Shown in pieces: positions 44,023-55,996 of a stretch of DNA of 64,000 nucleotides. The stretch spans positions 83,139-147,138 of the forward strand of contig VWZL01002017.1 of the NCBI GenBank assembly GCA_013396915.1, in the 5' to 3' direction. The notes beneath the pieces were generated by a model. The model saw only the letters and a list, made by a program, of their open reading frames with translations. It searched no databases and was not told the DNA's origin. The DNA is from Stercorarius parasiticus (lineage: Eukaryota > Chordata > Aves > Charadriiformes > Stercorariidae). Each line of letters starts with the position of its first letter. Position 1 is the stretch's first letter. The position numbers were made by a program, and so were the translations under genes.

Positions 44023-46894
44023 GACGTGCTCTGCATCCATATCGTATTACTGCTCAGCTGCACGGCTTTTCCTAGACTATCTGAAAGTGGATCTGTACTG
44101 CTGTGTTCCAAAGGGGGGTTATTTTAATATTGTACTAAAATACTGACAATGAAAACTTGTTACTTTAATTAGACAGAAAGCACTGTCATCCTGGGTCTTA
44201 AGATTTTGAGTAAGGTTGATTGCTGAAGTACATTTTTACCAATTTGGGGTTCACAGGATTTATTTTACTGAAAATGCTATTGGTGTCTCTCTTGATGCCT
44301 TCCAAATTTCACTGGACACGTGAAGCCATGACAACATGCTACCTGAAAATCAAAGGGTTATAGTGTGTTTTCTGGAAATAGTTACTTTATGTGCAAAGAG
44401 GACAAGTTTAACCAGAGTGAGACATCTTTTAGAGGAGACAAGACTTGCCTAATTGAATCAGAAGCTCCAGAATTTACATGGCAATTCATCTTTAGACCAC
44501 ATTGCTAATATACAGAAACTCAGCAACCTGCTGGCCACAGATCAGGCTGCAGAATGGTTCAAGACTCATTTCAGCTCCAATGCAGAATTGCTGAGCAGTA
44601 CGAGACGACAGTATACACTTCATCTCCCAGCTGCACACCATTTGGTCTTAGGCCAGATACCAAGACTTATGAGGGCCAGATGTCCCAGTGAAATAAAAAT
44701 TTTTAGCTATTTGTTATGGTTTCCAGATCAAGCAAGTCCTGATTTTTGCAAGCAAGCAATCTGGCCACCCTTTCCATACAGTATGTGAGCTCAGTCAGAA
44801 ACTGCAGGTGGGAGGCTGTCCCCTGGTCTAGCTTCCCTGGCCCACCACAGCTCTCAGCAGTCACCTTCCAGCTGGGCTGACTAAAAACCAAAGCAATGCA
44901 TCCCATAGACTTGGCAGAATTTGCCTTGTTTTTTTGTACTATCATTTAGTATTCATTCTAGGATCGAGAGTACTGGGATACGACAGGGTGCATCCCACAA
45001 AGTGTTCCTTTGACTTCAGCCATCAGAACAGATTGTTGGGAATCTGCAGTGGCAGTGATCAAAAGCCAATAATGGAAAGCCAGCTCTGTACCCTCCTCCC
45101 TCAACCTATAAAACCACCAAATGCTGTTTTGCCTGCTGTTCGGCGTCTGTATTCTGACTTCCCTCCTAGAACACCGATCATGAGCAAACTGCGAAGCTGC
45201 ACTTGAAAAATTCTCTAGGTTAAAAAAAAAAAATCAACAGGAAAGAAAATATTACAATGCATATTTTGCGGACAATGATGGCTTTGAGATTAGGCAATGC
45301 TTCTAGGAGTCACATGCATTGGGAATGGGCAGGTCTTCAGACTGTAGCATAGGACAATCTAGCAAATCAGTGCTGCATCCCTATAGCAGTGACCCTGGGC
45401 TTTGTTTCCCACCAACACTGGTCTCTCATAAAGATTGCAGCTATGCTGAAGGGGTGTAAAATACTAGTATAATTCCTTGCTAAAAGTTATATATGCCCTT
45501 TGCATAGCTGAAAAATCACGAGATTAAGTAGAAAGCAGGAGAGAAAAGGATCTGAAGATTATCATTGCGAGCAAAAGGCAGAAGGTATTCCGAGTGCTGC
45601 TTCAATAAAAGCAGAGAGGCTTTGGAAGGCCACCTGGCACAAGCCAGGGTCTAGTCCAGTGGTTCGCAATCTTTTTATAGCTGAGCGTCTCTCAAGAGAA
45701 TAATCAGCATTTCATACGTCACCGAATCTAACTTCTCACCTGCCTCAGGGCTGCCATCGCCTCCCCTTCACTCATGATGCTCCTGCTTGAGTTTCTGCAG
45801 TATCCAAGGCCTCATATTACACTCCTGTTAATGTGAAACTGTATGTCACGCCGGTGCGCTCAGTTCAATTACGCTTCCAGGTACTCTCCTTATTAACGTG
45901 CAGGCATCTCAAATGACATAGACGGCGCAAGTTCTGTACATTGAAAAGCTGACAGACATATTGGCAAAAATATTTGCATAAATCTCAGCCATTTTCCTAC
46001 CACTAATGTGTTAAAAAGTCCCATGAAACTAATTAAGATAAAACTCTAATCTGTCCAGCTCCAAAGAAGCCGTAACAGCATCAGTGCAAAATGAGGGGAA
46101 ACAAGTAAGACAGTCTGAGCAAAGGGAAGGAGAGGAAAATTAAGATGCTCATATATTATCATAAAAAAAGAGTATTTGGGCTTAAGGAAAAGAGACAGTG
46201 AAACTAGTAGGGAGGTGTGGCCATTTCCCTTTTTCCTGTTCTTTAATGTATTACCTAAGCCTTTGTCTTGCGAACACAAACACAATTGCACCCCTGCAAG
46301 AGTATTCAAAAGACCAGAACCCTAAAACAGCACAGATACCACGGATCACTGTGGGAGGCACACACACTCCCCAAATAGCTGTGATCATTTGGAAGTCACC
46401 TCAGTGAACAACATGGACACTTAAGAACATGTCAATGTCCCCAGCTACGTAACTGCAGGATCAATGCTCCATCCTGCACGCCGTGCTTCCCTGCTCAGCA
46501 GAACTGCTGCTGCAAGCAGCAGAAATGTGTTTGCATAAAAACAGTAGGAGCAAGCCCCGGGGCTTCCTCTCCCTTTAACATGGCTTACCTCTGTGTTAGC
46601 CAGCCAGGAGAACTCCTTTCAGAGGTACAGCCAAGCTAGTGCGTGGGCCACTATAGTAAGAGGTGCCTTGGATTTGCTAGGTATGTACAAAAAGAGCAAT
46701 GGTCACTTCAAGCCAATTCTCCCCAGATATTGAGCTGCCCTGACGTACACCCAGCGATCGTGCCACCAAGGAAGTGACCGCAAAGTTTTCATTGCTCACT
46801 GCTGAGGTCCATAACTGTTTTTACACCTTCTTCTCTAAATAAGGAAGCCGCCTGTGAGGCCTCTGATTGCCCGACCAATTTAACTCCCTTGCTT

Positions 46895-47095
46895 TCAACA
46901 GCCAATGAAACCCCACTCCTGCCTCCGGTCTTGGGTGACAGCATTCATCAAACCTCAGCCAGCCTGGGAGGACGGCAGGTTAGTGTTACAGCCGTGGCAG
47001 GCTTACCTTTGGCAAGCTGTTGATGTCAGAGTGATGATGTGGGGAGGGACAGCCTCTGCACTATAAAGATGGGTCAATCAAATATAACTGAGGCT
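46895..47095 (+). promoter_or_regulatory. Predicted FGF6 core promoter
   Basis: A TATA box (TATAAAG, 47062-47068) lies 252 bases before the ATG, which would place transcription start near 47092 and give a leader of about 230 bases. An intact CCAAT motif (GCCAATG, 46901-46907) lies about 160 bases further up. The Fgf6 gene is known for expression in the muscle lineage. Downstream, in the leader, a CACGTG E-box lies at 47297-47302. The assignment rests on motif spacing only. Confidence 0.5.
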
Positions 47096-47319
47096 GCCCA
47101 CCAGAGAGCAGGATCTGCAAAACATGGTCCCCACCAGTTTGAGTCCTGCTGGCCTGACTCTGCTTTCAACCCAACTGCTATCGGGCTTTAGTTTCATGTC
47201 AGCAATCTCTATTTGCTTTCCAAAAATAAGCCTCTGCCACCATGCTGAAGGGAGAAAAACAAGAAGGGCGGTATTTTTAGGGCCATTAATTCTGACCACG
47301 TGCCCAGGAGATGAACCGG

Positions 47320-47659
47320 ATGGCCACTGCACAAAGACTTCTCATCACTATGTCCTGCGAAGCCAGCATTCACCGGACGTTGCCTGCTTTCGTTCTCCTG
47401 GGTTTTCTAGCTGGGATTGCTTCAGCACATCCAGTTGTAAGCAGAACTAATGGCACATTGCTGGAAAGAGGATGGCAATCTCTGTTGTCCAGGTCCATTG
47501 CTGGGATGTCAGGGGAGAAGTCAGATGTGAACTGGGAGAGTGACTATTTGCTAGGAATCAAGAGGCAGCGGAGGCTTTACTGCAACGTGGGCATCGGGTT
47601 TCACCTTCAAATCCTCCCAGACGGAAGGATAAGCGGAGTTCACAATGAAAACCAATACA
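47320..47659 (+). CDS. FGF6: FGF6 exon 1 (residues 1-113)
   Basis: Start ATG at 47320 ([12 protein letters not shown]) aligns with the human N-terminus. Another in-frame ATG nine bases upstream (47311, adding MNR) has a better -3 base (G) and could be used instead. The exon carries the signal peptide, N44 sequon and the first core strands, and ends at GTGAGT (47660) in phase 1. An open frame continues past the donor to 47685 but those residues (after NQY) do not belong to the protein. Confidence 0.94.
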
Positions 47660-50600
47660 GTGAGTTGCATCCAGAAATGAAATAGAATAGATGTCACGTA
47701 ATTGCTGTGAACTCTAGTAATTACCCTTCATAGAATGCAAATGTTATTACTTGATATTATTAATCTGTGCTACATCTGTTGCCTTTTAAAAGTCTCTGGG
47801 ATCAATAAACATTAGAATCCTCCAGGCTGAAACATGTCACAAATGCTTAGACTAATTTAGATACAATTTATTTTTACTCTGCTTTACTGAGCAGATGAGA
47901 AAAGACAAACCAGGTTGAAAACTATCTCTCTGCTGCATTTGCTCACTCCTCACCTTCTCATTTGCCTTTTGAATTTTGGGTGTTGTCGCTCAACTCAGAG
48001 TGCCAAAGCGTGATTTTTAAGTCCTAGCCGACTAGTACTTTCGGGACGCTCAGTCATGGAAGGTGGCTTGTTGTTGCTGGTTTGCTTGTTCTTATGTAAC
48101 TGTAAGATTAAAAGAAAACATTAGCCCTATGGATTTGAATTTCCTGTAGAAGGTGGTTGCTAAAATCTTTTGCAGCTAAGATACCGGGGGGGAGGGGTTC
48201 AAAATGCAAGTCACACTTCTCTAAAGCTAAATAACAAACACTCTGTAATTATAGCATATTAGATAAAAATACTTATTAGAAAGGCCAAGAGTTTGACAGA
48301 TCGAAAGAGTTTGATAGAGCAAAAAGATTATACAGCGTGTGACTATAATTCCAGAACAATTATTTTAAAATCCTACGGTATGTAGTAAAGAACAAGATCT
48401 TCTCTGTGTGTTTTTATTATGCTGGACTAGGGAGATAATTCTCATAAAGAAAATATGACAAGTTCATTCGTGTTTTAAAATAAATTATCTCTGAATTGCC
48501 TTTGATTAGCTATGAATTCTTTGATAACACTTCTATTGAACTCCTCATCTTTTAGGTGTCTTTGAAATATCCACTGTAGAGAGAGGTGTTGTTAGCCTGT
48601 TTGGTGTGAAAAGTGCTCTCTTCATCGCAATGAACAACAAGGGGAAGCTATATGGAACAGTGAGTACAAATGCAAAAAGTTTTTCAAGGCTTAAACAAAG
48701 GCTGCAAAGGTTTTGGTTATTCTTTTCATCCTGGAAATCTCTGATTACAAGCGAAGAAAATAGCCTTTTAATTACAGGGAGCCTGCCCAGCCCAGTGTCA
48801 TCAGTGTTACTTAGTGCAACAAGCAGCATGGCTATTAAAGGTCTGTTATTTCAAAGCTTTCCAATAAGATTGTACAGGGACCATCCTAGGAAAAATGTAT
48901 TCCACAAATAGTACAGCTTCTTCTAAGGACTCAGCACTGAAAACGCATGCTAGTAAGACTGAATCCCGTCGATGCCCTTTTGCATTGCATTGTACATAAG
49001 GCAAAAGGGTGTGCTCTGGAAAAAACACTAGGAAGTAAAATGTATATGTATGTCCATGAGCGTGTGTGTGATTGCATGCATATGCGTGTGCTTGAAGGTG
49101 TGTAGAGGAGAGGTACAATTAGAGCTATCTACGCTAGCTATCATGAGTAAAATTATGACCACACCACATAATTTTAAAAACAACCACACCATGAAGAATA
49201 AATAGGAAGACTACCCTACAAAGTCAACAAATATGCCTGGGGTTATTTTAAGGACTAGTTTTGTGAGATCAGTCCCAAAGGGTGAGAAAACAATAATAGT
49301 TATTAACAATGGTACGCAAGTCATACTGAAATACCATCAACATCATCCTCATCTAGAAAGTGCTAGCTATGCCATCTAAATGAGGCCTGGGCAATCTCCA
49401 GTCTCATCATATCAGTAGAAAAAGCGCTTGTTAGGAAGCGCGTTTGAAAAAGGCTAGCTCTAGGCAATAGGCAAATAGGCAAAAGCAGTCCATCTCAAAG
49501 AAATGAATGGCGCTGATTGCATTCATCTTTTTGTTAAGAAACAACAAAGTAATTTCCTTTGAAACAGCTGTAATTTCAACAAAGCATTTCAGTTGCTTAA
49601 TAAAATACTAAATGTTGTGAAGGACCCATAGCCATTACTAATCTGACAGATTCCTTCTCACACAGATAATGAGAGTGGGACATTTTAAGGTTTATGTCTT
49701 ATTTCAAGCACCTAAAAAGTGCCAGAAGCCCAACTGCTTTCCTTGACTAGGTCTTTCTAAAGAAATGAAGGGTCTGGCTCCAGAGCTCCCTTTGACTTTT
49801 TCTCCCCAGTTGCAATCCAGCCTTATTTATTTTCAAAGACATTTTTAAAAGCTGTAAAAGAGATGTGCATTTTCCCTTGCACTATGTCATGCCGTAGGTT
49901 AAACTCTTACAAGCTTTGAATGGTGTTATTACAAAGATGTCCAAATAGAACAGCACTGGTGGTGTTTCACGTGCCAGACATTTGATGTCAAGGAGTTATT
50001 CTGCTTTCTTTTTTAATTTCCTCTGTGCTCCACATTTGTCTCCTGTTTGTGCTTGCACCTCCTCTCCCAGATTTCCTCCCTCTCCTTGGATTTATGTGTT
50101 GCAACATGAAGGAAAATAAAACTATTTTCCCAGCTTAGAACCTGCTGCATAGCTCACCACCAGTTAAATGTAACTAATGATTTAATAAAAGAAAAGTTTT
50201 AGTGCTAATGTGAGGTCTTATTCAAATGCCTTATTCAAGCAAATACTTCTCCCTGAACATTGCTGTTTGTAAGAGAACTGAAGGTTTTGGCAGCCAGCAT
50301 ATCATTCTTTTTTACATTACAGGACCTTTTGCAGAGGAGAGGTGAGAAGTAAATCTACATGATTTGGGCCAAAGTGCATGATGCTGGCAGAAATCATTGC
50401 TCGCAAATAAAATGAAGAAATCCATGATTTATGATGAATTAACTTGATCTGTTACAGGAAGTACACAGTCCATTATCTGGACAGGTGGCATCTGAGTTCA
50501 TCTGACACCAAATTAGCACTGAGGAGGGAGATTTATTGTTGGATGCAGCCACCCCAGCACCACCTGTTGCACACTGCAACAAGTTCTTCTGTAAAAATGC

Positions 50601-50865
50601 TAGTAAGAAAAATGACTTGAGTCTTTGTGAATGTTTATTGTATTTGCTTTGTTCTCCCTTCCCCCCCCCGCCCCTTCCTGTTGTTTAGGCTGTTTTCCAA
50701 GATGAGTGCAAATTCAAAGAAATCTTGCTGCCCAATAACTACAATGCATATGAGTCAAATGCTTACTGTGGTGCATACATAGCGCTCAGCAAACATGGAA
50801 GAGTGAAGAGAGGAAACAAGGTTTCTCCTGCTATGACAGTGACCCACTTTTTACCAAGAATATGA
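47320..50865 (+). CDS. FGF6: FGF6: fibroblast growth factor 6, three coding exons
   Basis: Coding exons 47320-47659, 48556-48659 and 50689-50865 join to 621 nt, i.e. 206 residues plus TGA (human FGF6 has 208). Intron phases 1 and 0 match the conserved FGF gene layout. A hydrophobic segment ([16 protein letters not shown], residues 21-36) acts as a signal peptide with likely cleavage near A36. N44-G-T is a glycosylation sequon like the one in the mammalian protein. The beta-trefoil core runs from about residue 78 to the end: [39 protein letters not shown], and the basic [11 protein letters not shown] heparin-binding part, ending TVTHFLPRI. Secreted ligands of this FGF4/6 subfamily signal through FGFRs with heparan sulfate; FGF6 is linked to skeletal muscle. 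FGF4 is the closest alternative, but the neighbour FERRY3 fixes it as FGF6. Confidence 0.96.
48556..48659 (+). CDS. FGF6: FGF6 exon 2 (residues 114-148)
   Basis: A 104-base exon, acceptor TTTTAG ending 48555 and donor GTGAGT from 48660. It encodes [20 protein letters not shown] and [14 protein letters not shown], the central FGF core. The size of 104 bases is the standard middle exon of FGF genes. Confidence 0.96.
50689..50865 (+). CDS. FGF6: FGF6 exon 3 (residues 149-206, stop)
   Basis: The acceptor (GTTTAG ending 50688) follows a C-rich tract with nine C in a row (50662-50670 region). The exon encodes [20 protein letters not shown], then the [17 protein letters not shown] heparin-binding part and the C-terminus THFLPRI. 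C175 stands where I expect a non-cysteine residue in mammals. No AATAAA is close after the stop; candidates lie at 53384 and 54852, so the 3' UTR may be long or use a variant signal. Confidence 0.95.
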   Translation, partial: AVFQDECKFKEILLPNNYNAYESNAYCGAYIALSKHGRVKRGNKVSPAMTVTHFLPRI

Positions 50866-52549
50866 ACATGAGCAAAGCAGAAGATTAAATCCCAGGAAAA
50901 ACTGTTCCATTTTGCACATGGGAATAATCTCCCAGGTAAAGTATTTATACTGTTCATTGAAAAAAAATCTATATATGTATGTATATATTTGGGTATATTT
51001 GTACTAGATTCATCACATAGCATATGTAATATGATGCTGCTTCTCTTCTACCCTGTACAAATTTTACGCAGCTGTGTGTCTCCTTTGGTGCTGAACAGAG
51101 GAAAATGCAAGCTGGAGTGCAAAGGAAAAAAAATATTTTGAAGATATAGAATGGCTGTGGATAACAATCTAATCAATCATAGGTTATTTACTAATTAATA
51201 TTAATTACCTCAGATAATAACCTTTCATAATGAGCTGTTTACGTATCATGGGCCAAATCATCAGATGACTTTGCTTCACCAGAGCTTCAAGCAGTTCACT
51301 CCATCTGAATATCTGCCTGCACCTCCTCTTCTACACACTGTGTCCTGTCTCATAAAGTCCTCAATCTATTTTGATCATTAGGGTGCCAATTGCACAACTG
51401 TTTCTACAGAAGCAGACTGTATACCCCCTGAGCCTCTCTGTCTCTGAAGGGATTCTCCAGGGTCTCCTCCCATGGACTTGTTGGCAAAATGAAAACCTAC
51501 TACCAATTTCTCTTAGGAAGGGCCACAGGATAAATCACAGATGGGTCCCAAACGCAAAATATATTTGGAGCTGAGGATTTTGAACGCTGCCCCCTTGGCA
51601 TTTTGTGAGCTTAGTTTAGATCCACCTCAAATATAGACGTGTACATCTTTAATATAAATACACATGTACATATATAGACATGGGATGTGTGAGTGTGTAT
51701 CTATGTAAGTACATACTTTTAATGAATCAATGATCCGTGTCCAGGTGCCCAGGTGCCTTTTTATGTGTACACACGTAAAAGAATATAAATATTTAAAGGC
51801 ACTGTATTTTATTTAGACTGAACCTTGTTAATCTCTAGGAACTGGAACTGGTCTGCAGGATGCATTTTATAGAATTTATTAAATTCATGAAAGCTTCCAG
51901 CAAAGGGTTATTTTAGAAAACTACTCTTTTTTTTTAAATTTGAGTTCTCTTCTATTTACTGATTTGAGTACATTTGGTTCTTCTCTGTCGTACCTCACTG
52001 AGGTATGAGGGATAGAGGAAGAAGAAGGTTATACAAGCATGCCTTCCTGGGTTGGAGCACAGGAATTTGTTCCATAATTCCAATTTCTGTCACTTGTAAA
52101 GCATCAGTTTCAAAGACAACACAGCAAGCTGTATGAAATGCTCTCCAAAGCCCTCCTAGAAGCCGTACAAATAGCGCATAGCCTTGCCTTACTATTTTGA
52201 CAACCCTTTTCCAGATCACCAATGAAGCTACATTCTCTGTGCCTTTGAAAGAGTATTTTAAGAGGTCCTAACTCAATAGTCACTATAAATGTCAGTTACC
52301 AGAAGCCTTGGGATTCCTACATTGATGGCGTGCTCCTAAATTTGAAACTAGATTCGATGCAATGTCAGAGCACGAGCATTTTCGGCATAGATGGACCATG
52401 CTGCTGCAGAAGTGAACATCTGAGTGCAAGATAATCTCCCACGTCCAGCCAAAATGTGTCTATGTCCAGCCTTGACATGCCATTCTATTTGCAGGGGGTG
52501 TCTATTCATGATGAATTTGAGCCTTCTGACATGCATGAAAAACACTGTC

Positions 52550-52622
52550 AGGGCCAGATCCTCAGTTGGAGTAAACCAGCCTAGGAAGACTATTAGTTTA
52601 TAGCTGCAGAAGATTTGGCCCA
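52550..52622. repeat. Old palindromic interspersed repeat ('GGGCCAGATCCTCAG' type)
   Basis: It starts GGGCCAGATCCTCAGTTGGA and ends GCTGCAGAAGATTTGGCCC, so the ends are near reverse complements (GGGCCAGATCYTC...GAAGATTTGGCCC). The inside holds GTAAACCAGCCTAGG and TAGTTTATAGCTGC, also complementary in part. This matches a palindromic, MITE-like repeat familiar from turtles, crocodilians and birds. Confidence 0.6.
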
Positions 52623-54945
52623 AAGAGCACACCTACAAGGATGTATCTACAGCCAAGCTTTCTGAAAAGTTTTCAAGACAACTGTTTTGTGAACAAGATA
52701 CAGTTTTCCAGCTACTTTCGTGTGATTTATACTTGAATTGATTTTGCTCAAATGTAAGTGGTGATCACAGTGTAAATGAAGAGAAAAAAGAATGGAATAC
52801 TGCTTATAGTACACAAACAGGACACTTTGGATATGCCAAAGGAAAGGAGTTATTCTTCATTTTCTGGTCTTGCAGTAAGTAGAGAGAAGCCAAGTTGGCA
52901 CACTTTGTTCATTCACAATGTGTGCAGCAGTTTGTTTTGGGAAAATGTGCATTTTAAGAGAAAAAGCAGGATGTTTTGAGTGGGGAGAGTGGGTCGGAGA
53001 AAAGTTTGTAGGATATTAGACGGTTACATCAACCTAGAGTCCCTAGAGGTATGGATAGGAAGACTACAGCTGTGCTGAAATACATTAGCTGGCAACCTGT
53101 ATCCTTGTGTTATATTCCTAATTGTCTTCAGAATGAAGTTTGAAGAAGGATGGAAGAGTACATGGACGGAGAAGAAATCATAGTTTGAATGCTGACACAC
53201 AAGTTTGTTTCTAATTACAGCTTAAACCAGTGTCCTTCAGATAAGATGAAGTCTGTTCCCTCTTAAACCAGTACAGTGTAGATTAATTTATTGTTGCAGT
53301 ACTGGTAAATAAGGGGATATCTGGCTTAAAAGGTGAGAATCAGACTCACTGACTCCATTTTGCACATACTGGTCAACAGCAAGAATAAACCATAGACCAG
53401 GTCAGAAGAAGTCTATTTGGATACAGCCTGCTGGGCTGAGCTTGTTCTTAAGAACTGCAGACCCCTGTGGGTGCAGTTTTGGTGGGCATTTGGAAAGCCC
53501 CACCAGTTGCTCTGCTGAGTTACTCTTTACACCACTGCTTTTTCCATATTACATATCAACATCAGTCAGATCAACATTGAAGTCAAGATTGAAATGAAAA
53601 AGAGATCTCCGAGTGCCAGGAGTGAATAAGTGAGTGAATGATGTCATTTTCAGAAGTGACATTGAAAGATGCCATTGTCAGGAGTGATGACTTTGGCAGG
53701 AAACCTCTCCAGCACAACCAGTGAAGTACTGCAGCTTTGTGGAGTTTTAGACTAGTTGGATATGGTACTTTGACACCCATGCTTCTTAAGTGAATGCATG
53801 GCTAGATTCAAGAGAGGAGTTAAGGCATGTGTTGACACATTGCTGTGGATGTGTAAGCAGCCTAGGGGCTGCTCACGGTAGCAGAATGCACTGTGGCAGT
53901 GTTCAAGAAGTTACACAACTTGCCTGGGAAATGGCCTGATCCTGTTCTGCCTCACGCTTGATTAGCTGAATTCCACCTCCTACTTCTCAGGCTGTTATCA
54001 CCTGCATGGGAGAAGGAGGACTTGGGAAGACCACCACTCATTTTACACACCTCAGGATAAGTTTGTTGAGCTGGCACAGAGGAAAAAAACAAAACAAACC
54101 AAAAACCATTCATAAATCGAATGTACATGATGTAGAGGCTATGGAGAGAATATGGGCAAAGACTGTCAAACTCTCAAGCAAAACTTTCTTCAAAAGAATA
54201 GCTCCATAGATATGTGACTATGTAAAGAAAACTCATGAAAGTAAAGGGGTTTTCCAAATCAGAGCCAAATTAGGAACCTATTACTGACAGTTCTTGCCGT
54301 GGTCCCTTTCAAAACGTATCTCATCTCAGTGTGCATTAATGCAGAGCCGTGAAATGGGCTACAGGCTTTGAAAGCGCTGCTGTGAGTGCCCCCACACCAG
54401 CCTGTCTTGCCCATATTTTGCACATAGGATTCTCCTGTGGAGTTGATACCTACTTTCAAGGTTTCTTCTTCCATAGGCAAATCCCATAATGATTTAAGAC
54501 CTAATCCACCCCCACTAGAAAAAAGTCTTGAATGGAATTAAATAATGCTCTTAAGTAATCAAATCTTCCCCAAACATGCAGAGATGCAGACACGCACAGT
54601 GGAAAAGCAGAGTAATTTTTGTATACCTCACTAAGTATTTCAATTCCAAGATTTTATTTTGCACAGTAAAATGGTGCCAAAGTTCTCACTTTTTTTTTTC
54701 ACTAAAATATACCTCATATTCTGACTCAATATGGACTCACAATTGAGACTGTAAATTTGCAAGAAACACAAAACTGTCCAATCAATTGTTTGTGAAATTG
54801 CTTCTATTTTTATATGTAAGTGCTGCGCACAATAGTTTAATGTATTCATAAAATAAACTTTTATACATTTTTGGTAGTGTTTTGACTCCAAATCACTCTT
54901 AACATTTGTTTTCTTCCTTGCTTCAGAGTTGCAATATTAACCCTT

Positions 54946-54979
54946 CACACACACACACACACACACGCACACACACACG
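54946..54979. repeat. (AC)n microsatellite
   Basis: About 17 dinucleotide units, interrupted once by a G (ACGC). It is the purest dinucleotide run in the window and likely polymorphic. It lies about 4 kb after FGF6. Confidence 0.97.
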
Positions 54980-55968
54980 TGTCATAGTCACACCTCTAGA
55001 ACCAGAGGACGTATTGGTACACTTAAAATTGTGGTAGACCTTTGTGTTCTTCAGACTTCTTGCCTGGGAAGTCTTAAGAGAGTCATTCTTGTTGTAGAGA
55101 ATCTGTGAGTTTCACAGAAGAGAAGGAAAATAAAAGTGCAATATGATTAAAGATGAGCTGTCATAGTCACATGTCTAAATTCATAAATGTTTTACCTGGG
55201 GAAGTTCTAGCGCTGCTCTCCTGTTGCTAGTGCTCTTCAATGTGTAACTGCCCATGCATGTCCCTTAATCCATTAGATAAGAAAGGCTCCTTTTTAAAAT
55301 GGCATTTTCTTCTTGCCTAGGTCTAACTTGGGAGGGCAGCTTCCTGCAGCATCCTCTGAAGGTTTTTGCCTCACTATGCCTTGAAGTTGGGTATTTTGGA
55401 AACACTCTAAATTTCAGTGATTTGTTAAGTTTTGCTCTCCCTTTCTGCCCTCCTGAGTTGTCATTCAATCAGTCCTTCAGTTAGTTGAATGATTACAGAC
55501 TTTTCCCAGGCTGAGGACATGAACTAAGGTATTAGAAACCAATAGCTGGGAATCTGCCCCCTGCTTTTTGGTTCAAGTGTGCTGTTTAATCCATACCAGC
55601 ATGGTATCGCAGGGTGGACAAGTCTCCAAAGCTCTGATTGCTGGCGGCCCTTCTCAGGAGCATAAGAACACGAGCACTACCAGGCTGGCTAAATGCCATT
55701 CCCTGCATTTTGTTTTGGCTGCCTACGCTCCCCCATAATAACTGCCTTTGCTTACAAGTTGTCATGAATCCTTGCATATTTTTGCTTTGCTTATGTGCCA
55801 CATTTCACCTGAGACAGGACTACGTTTCACTGGTGGGTTAAGCAACGCTTCTGTCTGCTATACAAGCACCTTGTTTACAGCTCTGAAGGCCAGTCACTGT
55901 GGGCAGAAGGGGGAACAGAAGAAGATACACAGCCCACACACAGTGACTGGAAACAGCAGGACAAACTA

Positions 55969-55996
55969 GCAGCTGATGTAAACCAGCCTAGCCCCA
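55969..55996. repeat. Short remnant resembling the 52550 palindromic repeat
   Basis: GCAGCTGATGTAAACCAGCC followed by TAGCCCC matches the arm GCAGCTGGTGTAAATCAGC-TAGC of that family. Only one arm is left. Confidence 0.35.

Larger units (their letters stand above)
39750..46800. other. Intergenic region upstream of FGF6 with no supported gene
   Basis: About 7 kb with many short overlapping open frames on both strands and no recognisable protein. It contains one weak MIR-like stretch (42184-42270), one old repeat (43975-44022) and a small tandem duplication TGTCCCTGTTCCTGC near 41942-41973. Enhancers of FGF6 could lie here, but nothing in the bases alone proves it. Confidence 0.55.
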
